64,000 bases of DNA from Muribaculaceae bacterium (GCA_016290325.1 JAEETL010000003.1:1-64000); one strand, 5' to 3'. Positions 34,601 through 43,820 are shown, counted from the first letter of the stretch. Numbers and translations are program-made. The notes: generated by a model from the sequence alone, not told the origin.

Positions 34601-36575
34601 CACCGTAAATGCTGACATTGAAATCACTTGGGACGGCGTGAACGCTGACGGTGATGGCACAATCGACATCAAGGACTTTGTGTATAATGGTAAGCCCGAG
34701 GGAGACGTAACGCTCACTGCCAACTTCGACCTCGACCCGGCCACTTCAACAACACGGCTTACAGCCGACCTTATCCTGGACGGAAAGCAAGCGATGGTAC
34801 TGCAAGGTACGCTGAATGACGTCAACTCTGATTCCCCGCTCAAGCTGGGTGCTCGATTCAACCGATTCCCGTTGAGCCGAGTCAATGGGTTTATTCCTGG
34901 TGATTACGTTTGGCTCGATGGCTATGCGTTGGGTGAATTGACCATGACGGGCTCAACCGACAACCCTCGTTTCAATGGTTACTTCAACGCCGACTCGGCA
35001 TCGCTTAACCTGCCGCGATATGGCAGTTCGCTCATGCTTGCTACAAACCGCATCCCTGTCAAGGACAATGTCATCACATTTGACAACTACAGGCTTACCG
35101 GCGCTAACCGCAGCCCTGTATTGCTCAATGGATATGTGGACATTCGTGACCTTGACAACATGATTATCGACCTCAAAGCTGAGGGACGTGAAGTGCAGTT
35201 CATGAACAGTAAACAAGATGACTTGACCCAACTCTTTGGCAAGGGCCTGGCCGATATCGATGCCACAGTCAAGAGCCATGGAAACATGATGAATGTGCGC
35301 GCTAATGCCACTTTGCTTTCAGGCTCCAATATTACTTATGTCATGAAAGATGACATCTCCCAACTCTCGACTGCGGTAGATGAAGGTATGGTAACGTTTA
35401 CTGACTTCAATAACACTACCAACGAGATGATTTTGGTGACCGGCAAAGGTAGCAGTAGCGCCACCAATATCATTGCCAACATTGATGTTCAGCAAGGAGC
35501 CAAGATCAATGCCTATCTGTCTGAGGACGGTCAGAATCGCGCGACGATTGACGGTAGTGGTCGCTTGAAATACAGTCTTGATTTTGCAGGAAAAGACAAC
35601 TTGACGGGCACTTATACAATCTCTAGTGGTAACCTGCGTTACACGCCACCGTTGATTTCCCAAAAGAACTTTAATATCAATAGTGGAAGCACGATATCAT
35701 GGACTGGTGAAATGCTCAATCCCCAACTTGATCTCAAGGGAACAGAGCGTGTCAAGACCGGCGTGATTGGCGAGAAAGATCCGGTGGATTTCCTGATTGA
35801 CGCCCATGTGGGAGGCACCTTGAGTAACATCGACTTGAAGTTTGACTTGAGCTGTGAGAATAACGCCACGGTGAAGAATGAATTGCAGTCGATGAGCGAC
35901 AGCCAGCGCTCACAGGCGGCCATCAACCTGTTGCTCTACAACACTTATTCTGGAACCAATAGCGCAGGCAATATTAATAACCTGACCGCTTCAACGGCCT
36001 TGTTCTCATTCCTGCAATCCAAACTCAATGCTTGGGCCGCTCAGACCTTGCCGGGTATTGACCTCTCATTTGGCATCAACCAGTATGAGGGTGGCAACAG
36101 TGGCGGAACCGAGACCAGCTACAGCTACCGTTTGGCCAAATCACTGTTCAACGACCGCTTCAAGATTGTGGTGGGTGGTGAATACAGCACCGATGCGGTC
36201 GAGGCTGAGCACATTGCCAGCAACCTCTTCAATGACGTGTCGCTGGAGTATTACCTCAACGATAACGCCACCCGTTACTTGAAACTCTTCCGCCATGCGA
36301 GCTATGAGAACGTGCTGGAGGGACCGGTCACCGAGACGGGTGTGGCCTATGTGCTCAAGCGCAAACTCACCGACTTGAGAAACCTGTTCACCTTCAAGCA
36401 CTCGCGCGAATATCTCCTGCGTGACTCGCTCGAGAAAGCCCGCAAGGCGGCTTTGAAACTGCAGGAAGATGCTCTTGATGCCATCACCAGCGATGACGAT
36501 ACTTACGTTGTTCCCCTCGATGATAGCCAGGCTATTGACAAACCTACCGTAAACCGCAAGGAAGATGAAGATTAG
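31674..36575 (+). CDS. tamB: Translocation and assembly module protein TamB-like (DUF490)
   Basis: 1633 residues. One N-terminal membrane helix (~11-33) anchors it to the inner membrane; the remainder should be a long periplasm-spanning beta-groove. The C-terminal DUF490/TamB domain is clear from ~1350, with SQAAINLLLYN, WAAQTLPGIDLSFG and FKIVVGGEYS. These AsmA-like proteins are thought to move phospholipids and/or aid assembly of outer-membrane proteins with an Omp85 partner. Its 3' end overlaps tamL by 11 bp, matching that partnership. Residues ~95-270 are unusually rich in Lys and Asp with short repeats of the type V-x-N-A-x-L-K-G, probably an insertion-rich part of the groove. Confidence 0.93.
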   Translation: MFGKKGNMFSKVAAWVGGGLLSMVAALPFAMYIPWVQNKAADIAAEIASEKTGMDISVGDVNIKFPLDVTATDVQVIDQNGDTLFKADEVKANVKPKPLIDKKVEVENASLKGAKSQIKTEDGSTDLDVDLDEAKIDDAKIDLNNNKVDVNNAALKGGKAKLSYKPEKKKPDPDKEPSKPWKVNANKITADDVDYKMDMKPTIDKLDAKVKHAEAKNVKVDTGEQTVDVGSLEVDEADVNYEHPSEKDAKQYSKDHPMPKDQKTDDKDEKPWKVKAGKVSLKNSKGKYAQTGKKPNKPGTTLDPDNIEVEDVNADIEDFEYDGDNMKVPVKHLSGKERSGLQVKDASGTVSKNKNGLDLDNMKLKTKGSDIKLDAHVDQDMLDGKPNGKASIDTDSKIDLNEVEKLVPEARKALKDIPHNKPVRVKAKARGNQKRVDVQSLDADVPGVGRIKGKGTIYNPTDFDRMKADLDTEVDLRDPSLLNKMLGLDGVKLPPMKLSGKLNKEGCRYVARNLRVSTGSGTMRGDGYYDVCNEDYDVDATFNNFPVKSFLPDYDVQGLTASVKAKGHGFDFTDCGSTWTDATVNLGSVRYDGTHYGNIKARGKLRGGYADVYASSANKGYDFDVDAHGTICNDHYVFTADGNVRDLDLKRLGMYDGVCNGSTQLHAEGDINLRTQEWDADLHLSNLDWQLDSSYLVAEDAHASLHSTPWNTCIMVENEDNYAHLNSPSSMTALIEDFQNTAKEIKRQVDERWLDVERLKEPMPRFDFDMHMGTDGLVQRYLQQYEFDFRNISCEMSRDTSLYINGLANGISYGETNIDTITIRAHELDNKYLAFNAHMGNRPGTWDDYAQVDIEGGIKGQALDFMLNQRNIKGQTGYHLGCNARLSDDEVRMKLFGDDPVIGYRHWTVNDDNFINLNYKTRLLDAKLSLESDSSNLVLLTNRIPGEGNEEIMLYVDNLKLEEWTQIVPMLDGTSGTVNADIEITWDGVNADGDGTIDIKDFVYNGKPEGDVTLTANFDLDPATSTTRLTADLILDGKQAMVLQGTLNDVNSDSPLKLGARFNRFPLSRVNGFIPGDYVWLDGYALGELTMTGSTDNPRFNGYFNADSASLNLPRYGSSLMLATNRIPVKDNVITFDNYRLTGANRSPVLLNGYVDIRDLDNMIIDLKAEGREVQFMNSKQDDLTQLFGKGLADIDATVKSHGNMMNVRANATLLSGSNITYVMKDDISQLSTAVDEGMVTFTDFNNTTNEMILVTGKGSSSATNIIANIDVQQGAKINAYLSEDGQNRATIDGSGRLKYSLDFAGKDNLTGTYTISSGNLRYTPPLISQKNFNINSGSTISWTGEMLNPQLDLKGTERVKTGVIGEKDPVDFLIDAHVGGTLSNIDLKFDLSCENNATVKNELQSMSDSQRSQAAINLLLYNTYSGTNSAGNINNLTASTALFSFLQSKLNAWAAQTLPGIDLSFGINQYEGGNSGGTETSYSYRLAKSLFNDRFKIVVGGEYSTDAVEAEHIASNLFNDVSLEYYLNDNATRYLKLFRHASYENVLEGPVTETGVAYVLKRKLTDLRNLFTFKHSREYLLRDSLEKARKAALKLQEDALDAITSDDDTYVVPLDDSQAIDKPTVNRKEDED

Positions 36576-38865
36576 GCATATCCACATATTGCTCGCTGCA
36601 TTACTAGTCTTGATGACTGCGTCTTGCTCGACAACCAAGAAGTTGGGCGAGAATGATGTGCTATATACCGGTGTGAAACACCTCAAGTATCACGAGGAAA
36701 ACACCAAGCTGGATGCTGGCGTGAAGGATGACATTTTCACTGCTATCAACGTCCGTCCCAACAACCCCTTGTATTCTCCCTACTACCGCACGCCATTCCC
36801 GATTGGCCTGATGATTTACAATAACATTGATGAGGATGCCAAGGGTTTCAAGGGCTGGCTCTACAAGCATTTTGCAGCCAAGCCCGTCCTCATCAAGCGT
36901 GTGAATCCCCAGACTCGTGTGGATATGATCAACACGATCCTCCGCAATAACGGCTATTTCACATCATCGGCCGATTACGCCATTCTTCCCAAGAGTAATC
37001 CCAAGAAAGCCAAGATTTCCTATGATGTCTATGTCAATCCGCCTTATACCATTGGTAAAGTGCAATATACTGGAGGCAAGGATCCCTTGATGATGATGGT
37101 GGACTCGCTGGCCCGCGAGAACCGCTACCTGAAGACGGGCAGCCGATATTGTCTGGACTCGTTGAGCGCCGTGAGGATTGACATCACCAATTACGTCCGC
37201 AATCACGGTTACTACTTTTTCAGGCCCGAGTACATCCAGTATCTTGCCGATAGTGTGCAAGACAAGGGAATCATCCACATGCGTCTCATCGAATCGGCCG
37301 ATATACCCAACAATGCCCGAATGCGCTACCTCACCAACGACATTGTGGCCACCGTGGTCAATGATGATGGAGTAGGGGAGCCAGACACGATCGAGACTGA
37401 CCGCTGCACCCTCATTAAGTTTGAGCCAGTTCATATCAAGGACCACGTGATTCCTAACAGCATACGTGCCCGCAAGGGTCGTCAGTTCCGTGTCAACAGC
37501 ATCGACCGCACCCAAGCGGCCCTATCGCGCCTAGGCATTTTCAGCATGGTAGATATTCAAGTGAATGCGCTGGATAGCGTGACTCCCAACGGTGAGGGTT
37601 TACTCGACCTGGCCATCAACTGCCAGCTGGATAAACCATGGGAGGTGACATTTGAGATGCATGGCACGTCAAAAAGTAATAGTTTTATCGGCCCTGGTGT
37701 GGAAATCGGTGCCAGTCACAAGAATGCCTTTGGTGCAGGCGAGAAATTCTCGGTGGATATCTATGGTGATTATGAATGGCAGACTGGTGGATCTGGCAAC
37801 TACAAGGGTGCCGACTTCAATTCCTACGAGTTCGGTATCGAGTCCAAATTGGAATTCCCGCGCTTGTTAGCGCCCAAGTTCCTGTATCCCTCACGCCGTT
37901 ACACCAATTGGACCCGTTTCTCGCTCAGTGCCGACCTGATGAACCGTCCTGGTTTCTTCAAGATGTCCCAGTTATCGTTTGCCGCTACATGGGAATGGCA
38001 TGCCGACCGCTATTCCAGCCATGTGTTGACGCCTTTCAAACTCACCTATAACCGCCTGCTGAGCAAAACCGAGAAGTTTGAGGAGTTGATGCGCAATAAC
38101 GAGGCTTTGGAGCAGAGTTTCAATAGTACCTTTATCCCCAAGATTGAATACACCTATACCTTTGACCGTGATATCACTTATCGTGACCATATCACCTTTG
38201 TCGGCAGCGTGTCCGAGGCTGGTAATATCGCCTCAGGCCTATGGTCACTGTTTGGCGCCAAGGGCACCAAGCAACTGCTGGGCACACCGTTCTCGCAGTT
38301 CGTCAAGGCCCAGGGACAAGTGGTATGGACGCGACAATTGGTGGGTAGTTCAGCATTAGCAACCCGTCTGTTTCTCGGTATTGGCCATGCCTATGGCAAC
38401 AGTAGCGAGATGCCTTATAGGGAGCAGTTCTATGTGGGTGGTTCCAACTCGGTAAGAGCCTTTGCGGTTCGCACATTGGGCCCCGGTAGTTTCTTTCCCG
38501 ATTCCACTTACAGCTATTCCTATTACGACCAGACAGGTACATTCAAGTTTGAGGCCAACGCCGAGTATCGTTTCCCCATCTTGGGCTATTTCAAGGGTGC
38601 TGTCTTCCTGGATGCCGGCAATATATGGCTATTGGAAAATGACGAGAATCGTCCTGGTGGCCAGTTAAAGATGAAAAACTTCTTTAAGGAGTTGGCTGTT
38701 GGTACTGGTGTCGGATTGCGTTTTGACATGCAGATGCTCGTCGTGCGTGCCGATTTGGGTATCGGCATCCATGCTCCCTATGACACCGGCAAGAGCGGCT
38801 ACTTCAATCTGCCAAGCTTTAAGAAGGCTCTAGCCTTCCACCTTGCCATCGGCTACCCATTCTGA
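36565..38865 (+). CDS. tamL: Translocation and assembly module lipoprotein TamL (Omp85/BamA superfamily)
   Basis: 766 residues. Type II signal peptide with lipobox ending at Cys21 (LMTASC), then POTRA-like repeats (~40-330) and a C-terminal 16-strand Omp85 barrel (~430-766). The conserved barrel motif is seen in GGSNSVRAF and the protein ends in a phenylalanine (GYPF), as barrels do. This lipidated TamA form is typical of Bacteroidetes. The start codon lies inside the end of tamB, so translation is coupled. It inserts or helps insert outer-membrane proteins with TamB. Confidence is high for family; detailed role is inferred from homologues. Confidence 0.93.
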   Translation: MKIRHIHILLAALLVLMTASCSTTKKLGENDVLYTGVKHLKYHEENTKLDAGVKDDIFTAINVRPNNPLYSPYYRTPFPIGLMIYNNIDEDAKGFKGWLYKHFAAKPVLIKRVNPQTRVDMINTILRNNGYFTSSADYAILPKSNPKKAKISYDVYVNPPYTIGKVQYTGGKDPLMMMVDSLARENRYLKTGSRYCLDSLSAVRIDITNYVRNHGYYFFRPEYIQYLADSVQDKGIIHMRLIESADIPNNARMRYLTNDIVATVVNDDGVGEPDTIETDRCTLIKFEPVHIKDHVIPNSIRARKGRQFRVNSIDRTQAALSRLGIFSMVDIQVNALDSVTPNGEGLLDLAINCQLDKPWEVTFEMHGTSKSNSFIGPGVEIGASHKNAFGAGEKFSVDIYGDYEWQTGGSGNYKGADFNSYEFGIESKLEFPRLLAPKFLYPSRRYTNWTRFSLSADLMNRPGFFKMSQLSFAATWEWHADRYSSHVLTPFKLTYNRLLSKTEKFEELMRNNEALEQSFNSTFIPKIEYTYTFDRDITYRDHITFVGSVSEAGNIASGLWSLFGAKGTKQLLGTPFSQFVKAQGQVVWTRQLVGSSALATRLFLGIGHAYGNSSEMPYREQFYVGGSNSVRAFAVRTLGPGSFFPDSTYSYSYYDQTGTFKFEANAEYRFPILGYFKGAVFLDAGNIWLLENDENRPGGQLKMKNFFKELAVGTGVGLRFDMQMLVVRADLGIGIHAPYDTGKSGYFNLPSFKKALAFHLAIGYPF

Positions 38866-38902
38866 TCCCCCTAATCAGAGAACTTCATGGTATATAAAAA
38901 AA

Positions 38903-38937
38903 CATCCCGGAGATTCCTTGTTAGAATCCTCGGGATG
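38903..38937. terminator. Bidirectional terminator between tamL and clpC
   Basis: Arms CATCCCG/CGGGATG with inner GATTC/GAATC. A run of A at 38896-38902 gives a T tail on the minus strand, and TTTT follows on the plus side. Confidence 0.75.
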
Positions 38938-38956
38938 ATTTTAAATTGACTGCCTT

Positions 38957-41131
38957 TTATTCAGCCACTTCCTTTTTAGCTTTGGCTTTTTTGATGCTAG
39001 TGGTGATTTTGTCGTCCTTGACATCGATAACAATCGTGTCACCAGCTACAGCCTCTTCACGCAGCAGCATCTCGCTTAGCGGGTCTTCGATTTCGCTTTG
39101 GATGGCTCGTTTCAGTGGGCGTGCGCCATATTGGATGTCAAAGCCACGGTCGGCCACGAGATTCTTAGCCGCATCAGTAATTTCCAGCTTCAAACCATTC
39201 TCCTCTACACGCCTGTAGAATCCGGCCAACTCAATATCGACAATCTTGAGGATGCAGTCATGGTTCAATGCGCCAAAGGTCACGATATCGTCAACACGGT
39301 TCAGGAACTCAGGCGAGAACTGTCGGTTCAAAGCTTTGCGGATAACCGCATCGCTTCGTTCCTTGGTCAGTTCGCTAGTGTTGAAACCAACGCCCGCGCC
39401 AAAGTCTTTAAGCTCTCGGGTACCGATATTTGACGTCATGATGACGATTGTGTTCTTGAAATCCACCTTACGGCCCAATCCATCGGTCAAGCTACCCTCG
39501 TCGAGTACCTGCAAAAGCATGTTAAACACGTCAGGGTGGGCTTTCTCAATCTCATCAAGTAATACTACGCTATAGGGATGACGGCGCACTTTTTCGGTCA
39601 GTTGGCCGCCCTCCTCATAACCCACGTAACCCGGAGGCGCACCCACAAGCCTGGAGACATTGAATTTCTCCATATACTCGCTCATATCGACACGGATAAG
39701 CGCATCGGCCGAGTTAAAGAGGAATTCAGCGAGCTTTTTGGCAAGCAAGGTCTTTCCTACACCCGTCGGTCCCAGGAACATGAACGAACCGATAGGGCGC
39801 TTGGGATCACGCAGACCTGCACGGTTGCGGCGTATGCTGCGCGCAATCTTGTCGATGGCCTCATCCTGGCCGACTACTTGCTTCTTGAGTTCATCGGTCA
39901 TGCCAAGCAGACGGATACCTTCACTTTGAGCAATGCGCTGGGTGGGCACGCCAGTCATCATGGCGACCACCTCGGCGATGTGACCTTCATTAACAGTCAC
40001 GCGGCGGCTGTCCAATTCCTGTTCCCAGCGCTCCTTAGCCTCAATCAATTCATCTTTCAGCTTTTCCTGTTGGTCACGATAGCTGGCAGCACTCTCAAAG
40101 TTCTGGGCCTGAACTGCCTTGAATTTGTTCTCTTGGGCTTCGGCAATACGTTTTTCCAGATCTTCAATCTCCTTAGGAGTATCCACTTTAGTGATATGCA
40201 CACGTGAACCTGCTTCATCCATCGCATCAATGGCCTTATCGGGGAAGAATCGGTCGCTGATGTATCGGTCGGTCAATGTAACACAAGCCCTCAAAGCCTC
40301 ATCGGTGTAGTTCACGCCGTGGTGCTTTTCATACATCTCCTTAATGTTGTGAAGAATCTCCAACGTCTGCTCGGGCGATGTCGGTTCCACAAGCACTTTT
40401 TGGAAACGGCGTTCAAGGGCACCGTCCTTCTCGATGCTCTTGCGGTACTCATCAAGTGTAGTGGCACCAATGCACTGGAACTCGCCACGTGCAAGGGCCG
40501 GCTTAAGCAAGTTGGCGGCATCCATTGAGCCGCTGGCGTTGCCCGCGCCCACAATGTTATGTATCTCATCAATAAACATGATGACATTCTTATTGGCGCT
40601 CACCTCATCGATGACCGCTTTAAGGCGTTCCTCAAACTGGCCACGGTACTTGGTGCCGGCAACGATGGCAGCCATGTCAAGCGAGATGATGCGCTTGTCG
40701 AGCAGGGTGCGAGCCACCTTGCGTTCCACAATGCGCTTAGCAAGGCCCTCGATAATAGCGCTCTTGCCCACACCGGGCTCACCAATCATTACCGGGTTAT
40801 TCTTCTTGCGACGGCTCAGAATTTGCGCCAAGCGCTCAATCTCCACCTCGCGGCCCACAACGGGATCAAGCCGCCCCTCGGCAGCCTCACGAGTGATGTC
40901 TTTGCCATATTTATCGATTACGGGAGTGGCAGAATTGTCACCCCGACTGACATTTCGTCGCTGTCGTGTCTCGCGGTAGGATGGATTGTCGCTTTCTCCG
41001 TCACCGGTATAACCACCGCCAGGCAGGTCATCATCCTCGTCTTCTTCGTCGGGGAAGTCCGCACCTGCTTTAGGCAGGGCAAAATCCTGCCGCCAGTACT
41101 CTTGTTGCATTTCGTGCTGGTCGTGTATCAT
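38957..41131 (-). CDS. clpC: ClpC-type AAA+ unfoldase lacking the N-terminal Clp_N domain
   Basis: 724 residues; ClpC proteins are usually ~810-850. AAA1 has Walker A GEPGVGKS (117-124); a short UVR-like middle segment ([14 protein letters not shown], ~345-360) marks it as ClpC rather than ClpB; AAA2 has Walker A GPTGVGKT (454-461). A VGF tripeptide after GAG near residue 590 fits the ClpP-docking loop. It would unfold proteins for ClpP. The N-terminal repeat domain that binds adaptors is absent: the protein begins with an acidic/Gly linker ([13 protein letters not shown]). A TAG lies in frame just before the ATG, and only 168 bp of non-coding DNA precede it, so this is not an annotation error. 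A sigma-54-like promoter lies 56 bp upstream. Confidence 0.93.
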   Translation of the reverse strand: MIHDQHEMQQEYWRQDFALPKAGADFPDEEDEDDDLPGGGYTGDGESDNPSYRETRQRRNVSRGDNSATPVIDKYGKDITREAAEGRLDPVVGREVEIERLAQILSRRKKNNPVMIGEPGVGKSAIIEGLAKRIVERKVARTLLDKRIISLDMAAIVAGTKYRGQFEERLKAVIDEVSANKNVIMFIDEIHNIVGAGNASGSMDAANLLKPALARGEFQCIGATTLDEYRKSIEKDGALERRFQKVLVEPTSPEQTLEILHNIKEMYEKHHGVNYTDEALRACVTLTDRYISDRFFPDKAIDAMDEAGSRVHITKVDTPKEIEDLEKRIAEAQENKFKAVQAQNFESAASYRDQQEKLKDELIEAKERWEQELDSRRVTVNEGHIAEVVAMMTGVPTQRIAQSEGIRLLGMTDELKKQVVGQDEAIDKIARSIRRNRAGLRDPKRPIGSFMFLGPTGVGKTLLAKKLAEFLFNSADALIRVDMSEYMEKFNVSRLVGAPPGYVGYEEGGQLTEKVRRHPYSVVLLDEIEKAHPDVFNMLLQVLDEGSLTDGLGRKVDFKNTIVIMTSNIGTRELKDFGAGVGFNTSELTKERSDAVIRKALNRQFSPEFLNRVDDIVTFGALNHDCILKIVDIELAGFYRRVEENGLKLEITDAAKNLVADRGFDIQYGARPLKRAIQSEIEDPLSEMLLREEAVAGDTIVIDVKDDKITTSIKKAKAKKEVAE

Positions 41132-41186
41132 ATTCTAGTATTTACCTTTCTTTTCTTTCAATCAAAATCTAATTCAATCCTATTGT

Positions 41187-41202
41187 AGCAAACACCGTGC
41201 CA
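41187..41202 (-). promoter_or_regulatory. Sigma-54 (-24/-12) promoter upstream of clpC
   Basis: Minus strand reads TGGCACGGTGTTTGCT: TGGCACG, 4 nt, TTGCT, with exactly 10 nt between the GG and GC. This matches the RpoN consensus TGGCACG-N4-TTGC[AT]. The predicted start is ~45 nt before the clpC ATG. Confidence 0.65.
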
Positions 41203-41238
41203 TCTAATAACGATAGGGCAGAATCAGAATGAATAAAA

Positions 41239-41274
41239 CAGACACGCCACCTGTTTGAGGAGTCGGCGTGTCTG
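41239..41274 (-). terminator. Terminator after the endonuclease gene
   Basis: Perfect 10-bp stem CAGACACGCC/GGCGTGTCTG; on the minus strand TTTTATT follows. It lies upstream of the clpC promoter and could also serve as an activator site. Confidence 0.7.
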
Positions 41275-41299
41275 GATAAATCAAGTGTGATTTGTCGAT

Positions 41300-43135
41300 T
41301 TAATGGCCTAGCAAGAGATCAATCAATTCGGTGACGTCACTGATGTTAATCTCGTCGTCGTGGTTCAAATCGGCTGTTTCACGGTCAAAGCCTTCACCTT
41401 CACGGCCCAACAGGTAGTCGATGAGCGTGGTTACGTCGCTGATGTTCACCTCACCGTCGCCGTTCACGTCACCAATGAGAGGTTCGTCACCGCCACCGAC
41501 GAGGGTAACGTGCTGGATATTTGACCAAACACTCTCGGTTCCGTCGATGTAGATGGCTTTGACTATGTACTCATAGATGCCGCCGTCAAGGTTCCGTACG
41601 GTGTAACAGGTGTCGGTGATGCCGCTTATCATGCGCCAAGTAGAGTCACCTTCCTCAACCACTTGTCGGCGTGGCGCTTTAGCTGTCAGATCTCCGTTGT
41701 AGATGTCGACGCTATAGATGTAAGAACGCTTCTTGGCGGCGTTCATGGCCAACTTGACATTTTGGGCCGTGCAGCCGTTGAGCACCACGGTATAGTCCTC
41801 AGGATTGTCGGTCAGGGTAACGGTTTGGCTTGCTTCACCGCAGGACACGATGACGGAGCTCTTATCGCTTACACCACTGGAATTAATCCAGTTTTTGGCA
41901 TTGAATACCACTGTGACTGTGCTGCTGAGTTGCAACTCGGGACTGATGAGGTAACCGATATCGCTTGATGTGCCCACCTTGAGAGATTTACCTGCAGCTG
42001 TATATACCTTGTAGCCTGTCCAACCGGGGTTGTCGGTGTAGTTGTCAAGCGACCCGCCAACGTCATTGTAACCGTCGGCAGTGGCATTCACCTTAGAGAA
42101 ATTCTCACTCATCAACAGGATAGCACTTGATTCCTGTTGGCGGCTGACCTTGAGGGTATAACTCGACACATCGCCACCACTTGTCCAGTCGGCACGGAAG
42201 GCGTTGGTCTCAACAGCCGTTTCGTCAACGCCAAGCATGACAGGCACCTCTTTGACAATGGGTTGTGGAGTGTCGTCGCCAGTCCAGGCCGTGTGCTGCT
42301 TGGTGCCCCAAATGTGTTCGGCCAGTTCGGGGTGGTCAACAAAGGGGTTGCGATTGCCTTGACCGTATTCTGTGTTACCATCTTTGCTGCTATACACCGC
42401 CTCGTTGCGGGCAATCTCCTTGGGGCTGACAGGGTCGGCACGGTGCCACTCCATGAGCATCTGCATCGACCAGTCGGAGAATGCCTTGTAACCGTTGGCA
42501 GCATAGTCCAATTGATCAGACCCAGGCCATTCGTGAACCGCGCTCTTGTAGCAGGTCACCATGTAGAAATAGATGCGTGCAAAGTCGCCCTTGTACTCGT
42601 CGTCGGGCTCATATACCTTTTGGGAGTAGCCATTGTAGGTGCTTGTGCCAAGTTTTCCCAGCATGGTGACGCCCAGAGCCTCGTTAGTGTAAGTGATGGC
42701 GTCTGAACCATTGCACACGCCATAAGGGTCGTTGCTGCGGCGCTGGTTCACGTAGGCGTCGGCAGGGATAATCATCATCAGGTCGGTATACATTGGGTAA
42801 ACTTCGCCGCCAAACCAACTCTTGGGGAACGAGTGCTCACGGTTGAGGCCCTGTCCCACATAGGAAGCGCCGCCAGGATGAGCTGAATCGTGATTGTATT
42901 TGCTTGTGGAATACATGTCGATGTAATATCCGTCGTCACCCGTGTCGGTATAGGGGTAACAATCCCACAAGAAGTTGTAGCCCAATTGGCTGTGGGTGTA
43001 GATGATGCCCTCAAGGGCCGTCATCAGTGCCTCGTCCTGTTTGCCAACGGCATTGGTGTAATAGCCCACGGGGATATCCGCCCACATCGACAAGCCAATG
43101 ATTGCGGCTAACATTGTTGTAAAGACTTTTTTCAT
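41300..43135 (-). CDS. Secreted endonuclease I (EndA/NucM type) with C-terminal dockerin repeats
   Basis: 611 residues. Signal peptide ~1-19. Residues ~20-270 are an endonuclease I beta-beta-alpha-metal nuclease: GLNREHSFPKSWF carries the catalytic His, and IPADAYVNQRRSNDPYG follows. Residues ~300-470 are a beta-sandwich region, perhaps a carbohydrate-binding or anchor domain, and ~480-545 look fibronectin-III-like (YTVRNLDGGIYEYIVKAIY). The last ~58 residues are two strong dockerin loops (GDVNGDGEVNISDVTTLID, ADLNHDDEINISDVTELID). It should degrade extracellular DNA or RNA for nutrients or matrix loosening. It is the last gene of a minus-strand run after the HD gene (14-bp gap). Confidence 0.92.
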   Translation of the reverse strand: MKKVFTTMLAAIIGLSMWADIPVGYYTNAVGKQDEALMTALEGIIYTHSQLGYNFLWDCYPYTDTGDDGYYIDMYSTSKYNHDSAHPGGASYVGQGLNREHSFPKSWFGGEVYPMYTDLMMIIPADAYVNQRRSNDPYGVCNGSDAITYTNEALGVTMLGKLGTSTYNGYSQKVYEPDDEYKGDFARIYFYMVTCYKSAVHEWPGSDQLDYAANGYKAFSDWSMQMLMEWHRADPVSPKEIARNEAVYSSKDGNTEYGQGNRNPFVDHPELAEHIWGTKQHTAWTGDDTPQPIVKEVPVMLGVDETAVETNAFRADWTSGGDVSSYTLKVSRQQESSAILLMSENFSKVNATADGYNDVGGSLDNYTDNPGWTGYKVYTAAGKSLKVGTSSDIGYLISPELQLSSTVTVVFNAKNWINSSGVSDKSSVIVSCGEASQTVTLTDNPEDYTVVLNGCTAQNVKLAMNAAKKRSYIYSVDIYNGDLTAKAPRRQVVEEGDSTWRMISGITDTCYTVRNLDGGIYEYIVKAIYIDGTESVWSNIQHVTLVGGGDEPLIGDVNGDGEVNISDVTTLIDYLLGREGEGFDRETADLNHDDEINISDVTELIDLLLGH

Positions 43136-43149
43136 GTTGTAATTATAGA

Positions 43150-43782
43150 TTAATTAGTTAGTGAATTGTAAATGTTGTCAAAAAGTGCCCTAAATGCCTG
43201 CTCATCGGCAAGCGTCTGCCTAAACTCTTTCAGCCGCCTTGCATTGTCACCATAGGGAATCCATAACTTCAAGTATCCGCCTTCGGCATACTTCTCGAGC
43301 ATGTGATCCATCAAGCGACGGTATTGAGCCTCACGGTCAAGGCCTGGTTCATGAGACATGCCGTATTGCAAGGCACGGCGCACGATGGTCTCGCTGTCGA
43401 TAATGCGGTCGGCCTCGGCTACAATACGGCCATAGATGGTTCGAGGCTCATGTCCGCTCGAGGCGCGATGGTCCTCAGCAGCCTCGGCGATGATATTGAT
43501 TTCCTCTTCATTGAACCAGTGCCTCAAGCGCTGATCATCACGCACAATTCGTGCGCTGTGGATATGATGCTCGTCTCGACCAAAGGCGAGCCCTAAATCA
43601 TGATAGGCGGCTGCGGTCAGGAGCAAGCATGTGTCCACTTCAGGATAGTGACTTGCTAGCGACAAGGATTGTGACATGACAGTGTGGACATGGTCACGTC
43701 CATGCCCAGCGTCAAAATTGTCATATAGTGGAACGATTTCACGTTCCAGAAAATCCCGTATTTCCTCAATATCCCTTGGCAT
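43150..43782 (-). CDS. HD-domain phosphohydrolase
   Basis: 210 residues. HD metal-binding pattern: His in GRDHVH, His-Asp in AAAYHDLG, and a downstream Asp in VAEADRI, with EDHRAS between. Such small single-domain HD proteins hydrolyse nucleotides or phosphate esters; the substrate cannot be told. It sits between ribBA and the endonuclease gene in the same direction. The spacer to ribBA is made entirely of five heptamer repeats, ending 3 nt before the ATG. Cytoplasmic. Confidence 0.85.
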   Translation of the reverse strand: MPRDIEEIRDFLEREIVPLYDNFDAGHGRDHVHTVMSQSLSLASHYPEVDTCLLLTAAAYHDLGLAFGRDEHHIHSARIVRDDQRLRHWFNEEEINIIAEAAEDHRASSGHEPRTIYGRIVAEADRIIDSETIVRRALQYGMSHEPGLDREAQYRRLMDHMLEKYAEGGYLKLWIPYGDNARRLKEFRQTLADEQAFRALFDNIYNSLTN

Positions 43783-43785
43783 CTC

Positions 43786-43820
43786 TCCCTAAAACCTAAT
43801 ACCTAACGCCTAACGCCTAA
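43786..43820 (-). repeat. Heptamer repeat array filling the ribBA-HD spacer
   Basis: Five exact-length 7-nt units on the minus strand: TTAGGCG, TTAGGCG, TTAGGTA, TTAGGTT, TTAGGGA. The array starts directly after the ribBA stop codon and ends 3 nt before the HD-gene ATG; its last unit supplies the GGGAGAG ribosome-binding-like sequence. Confidence 0.8.
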
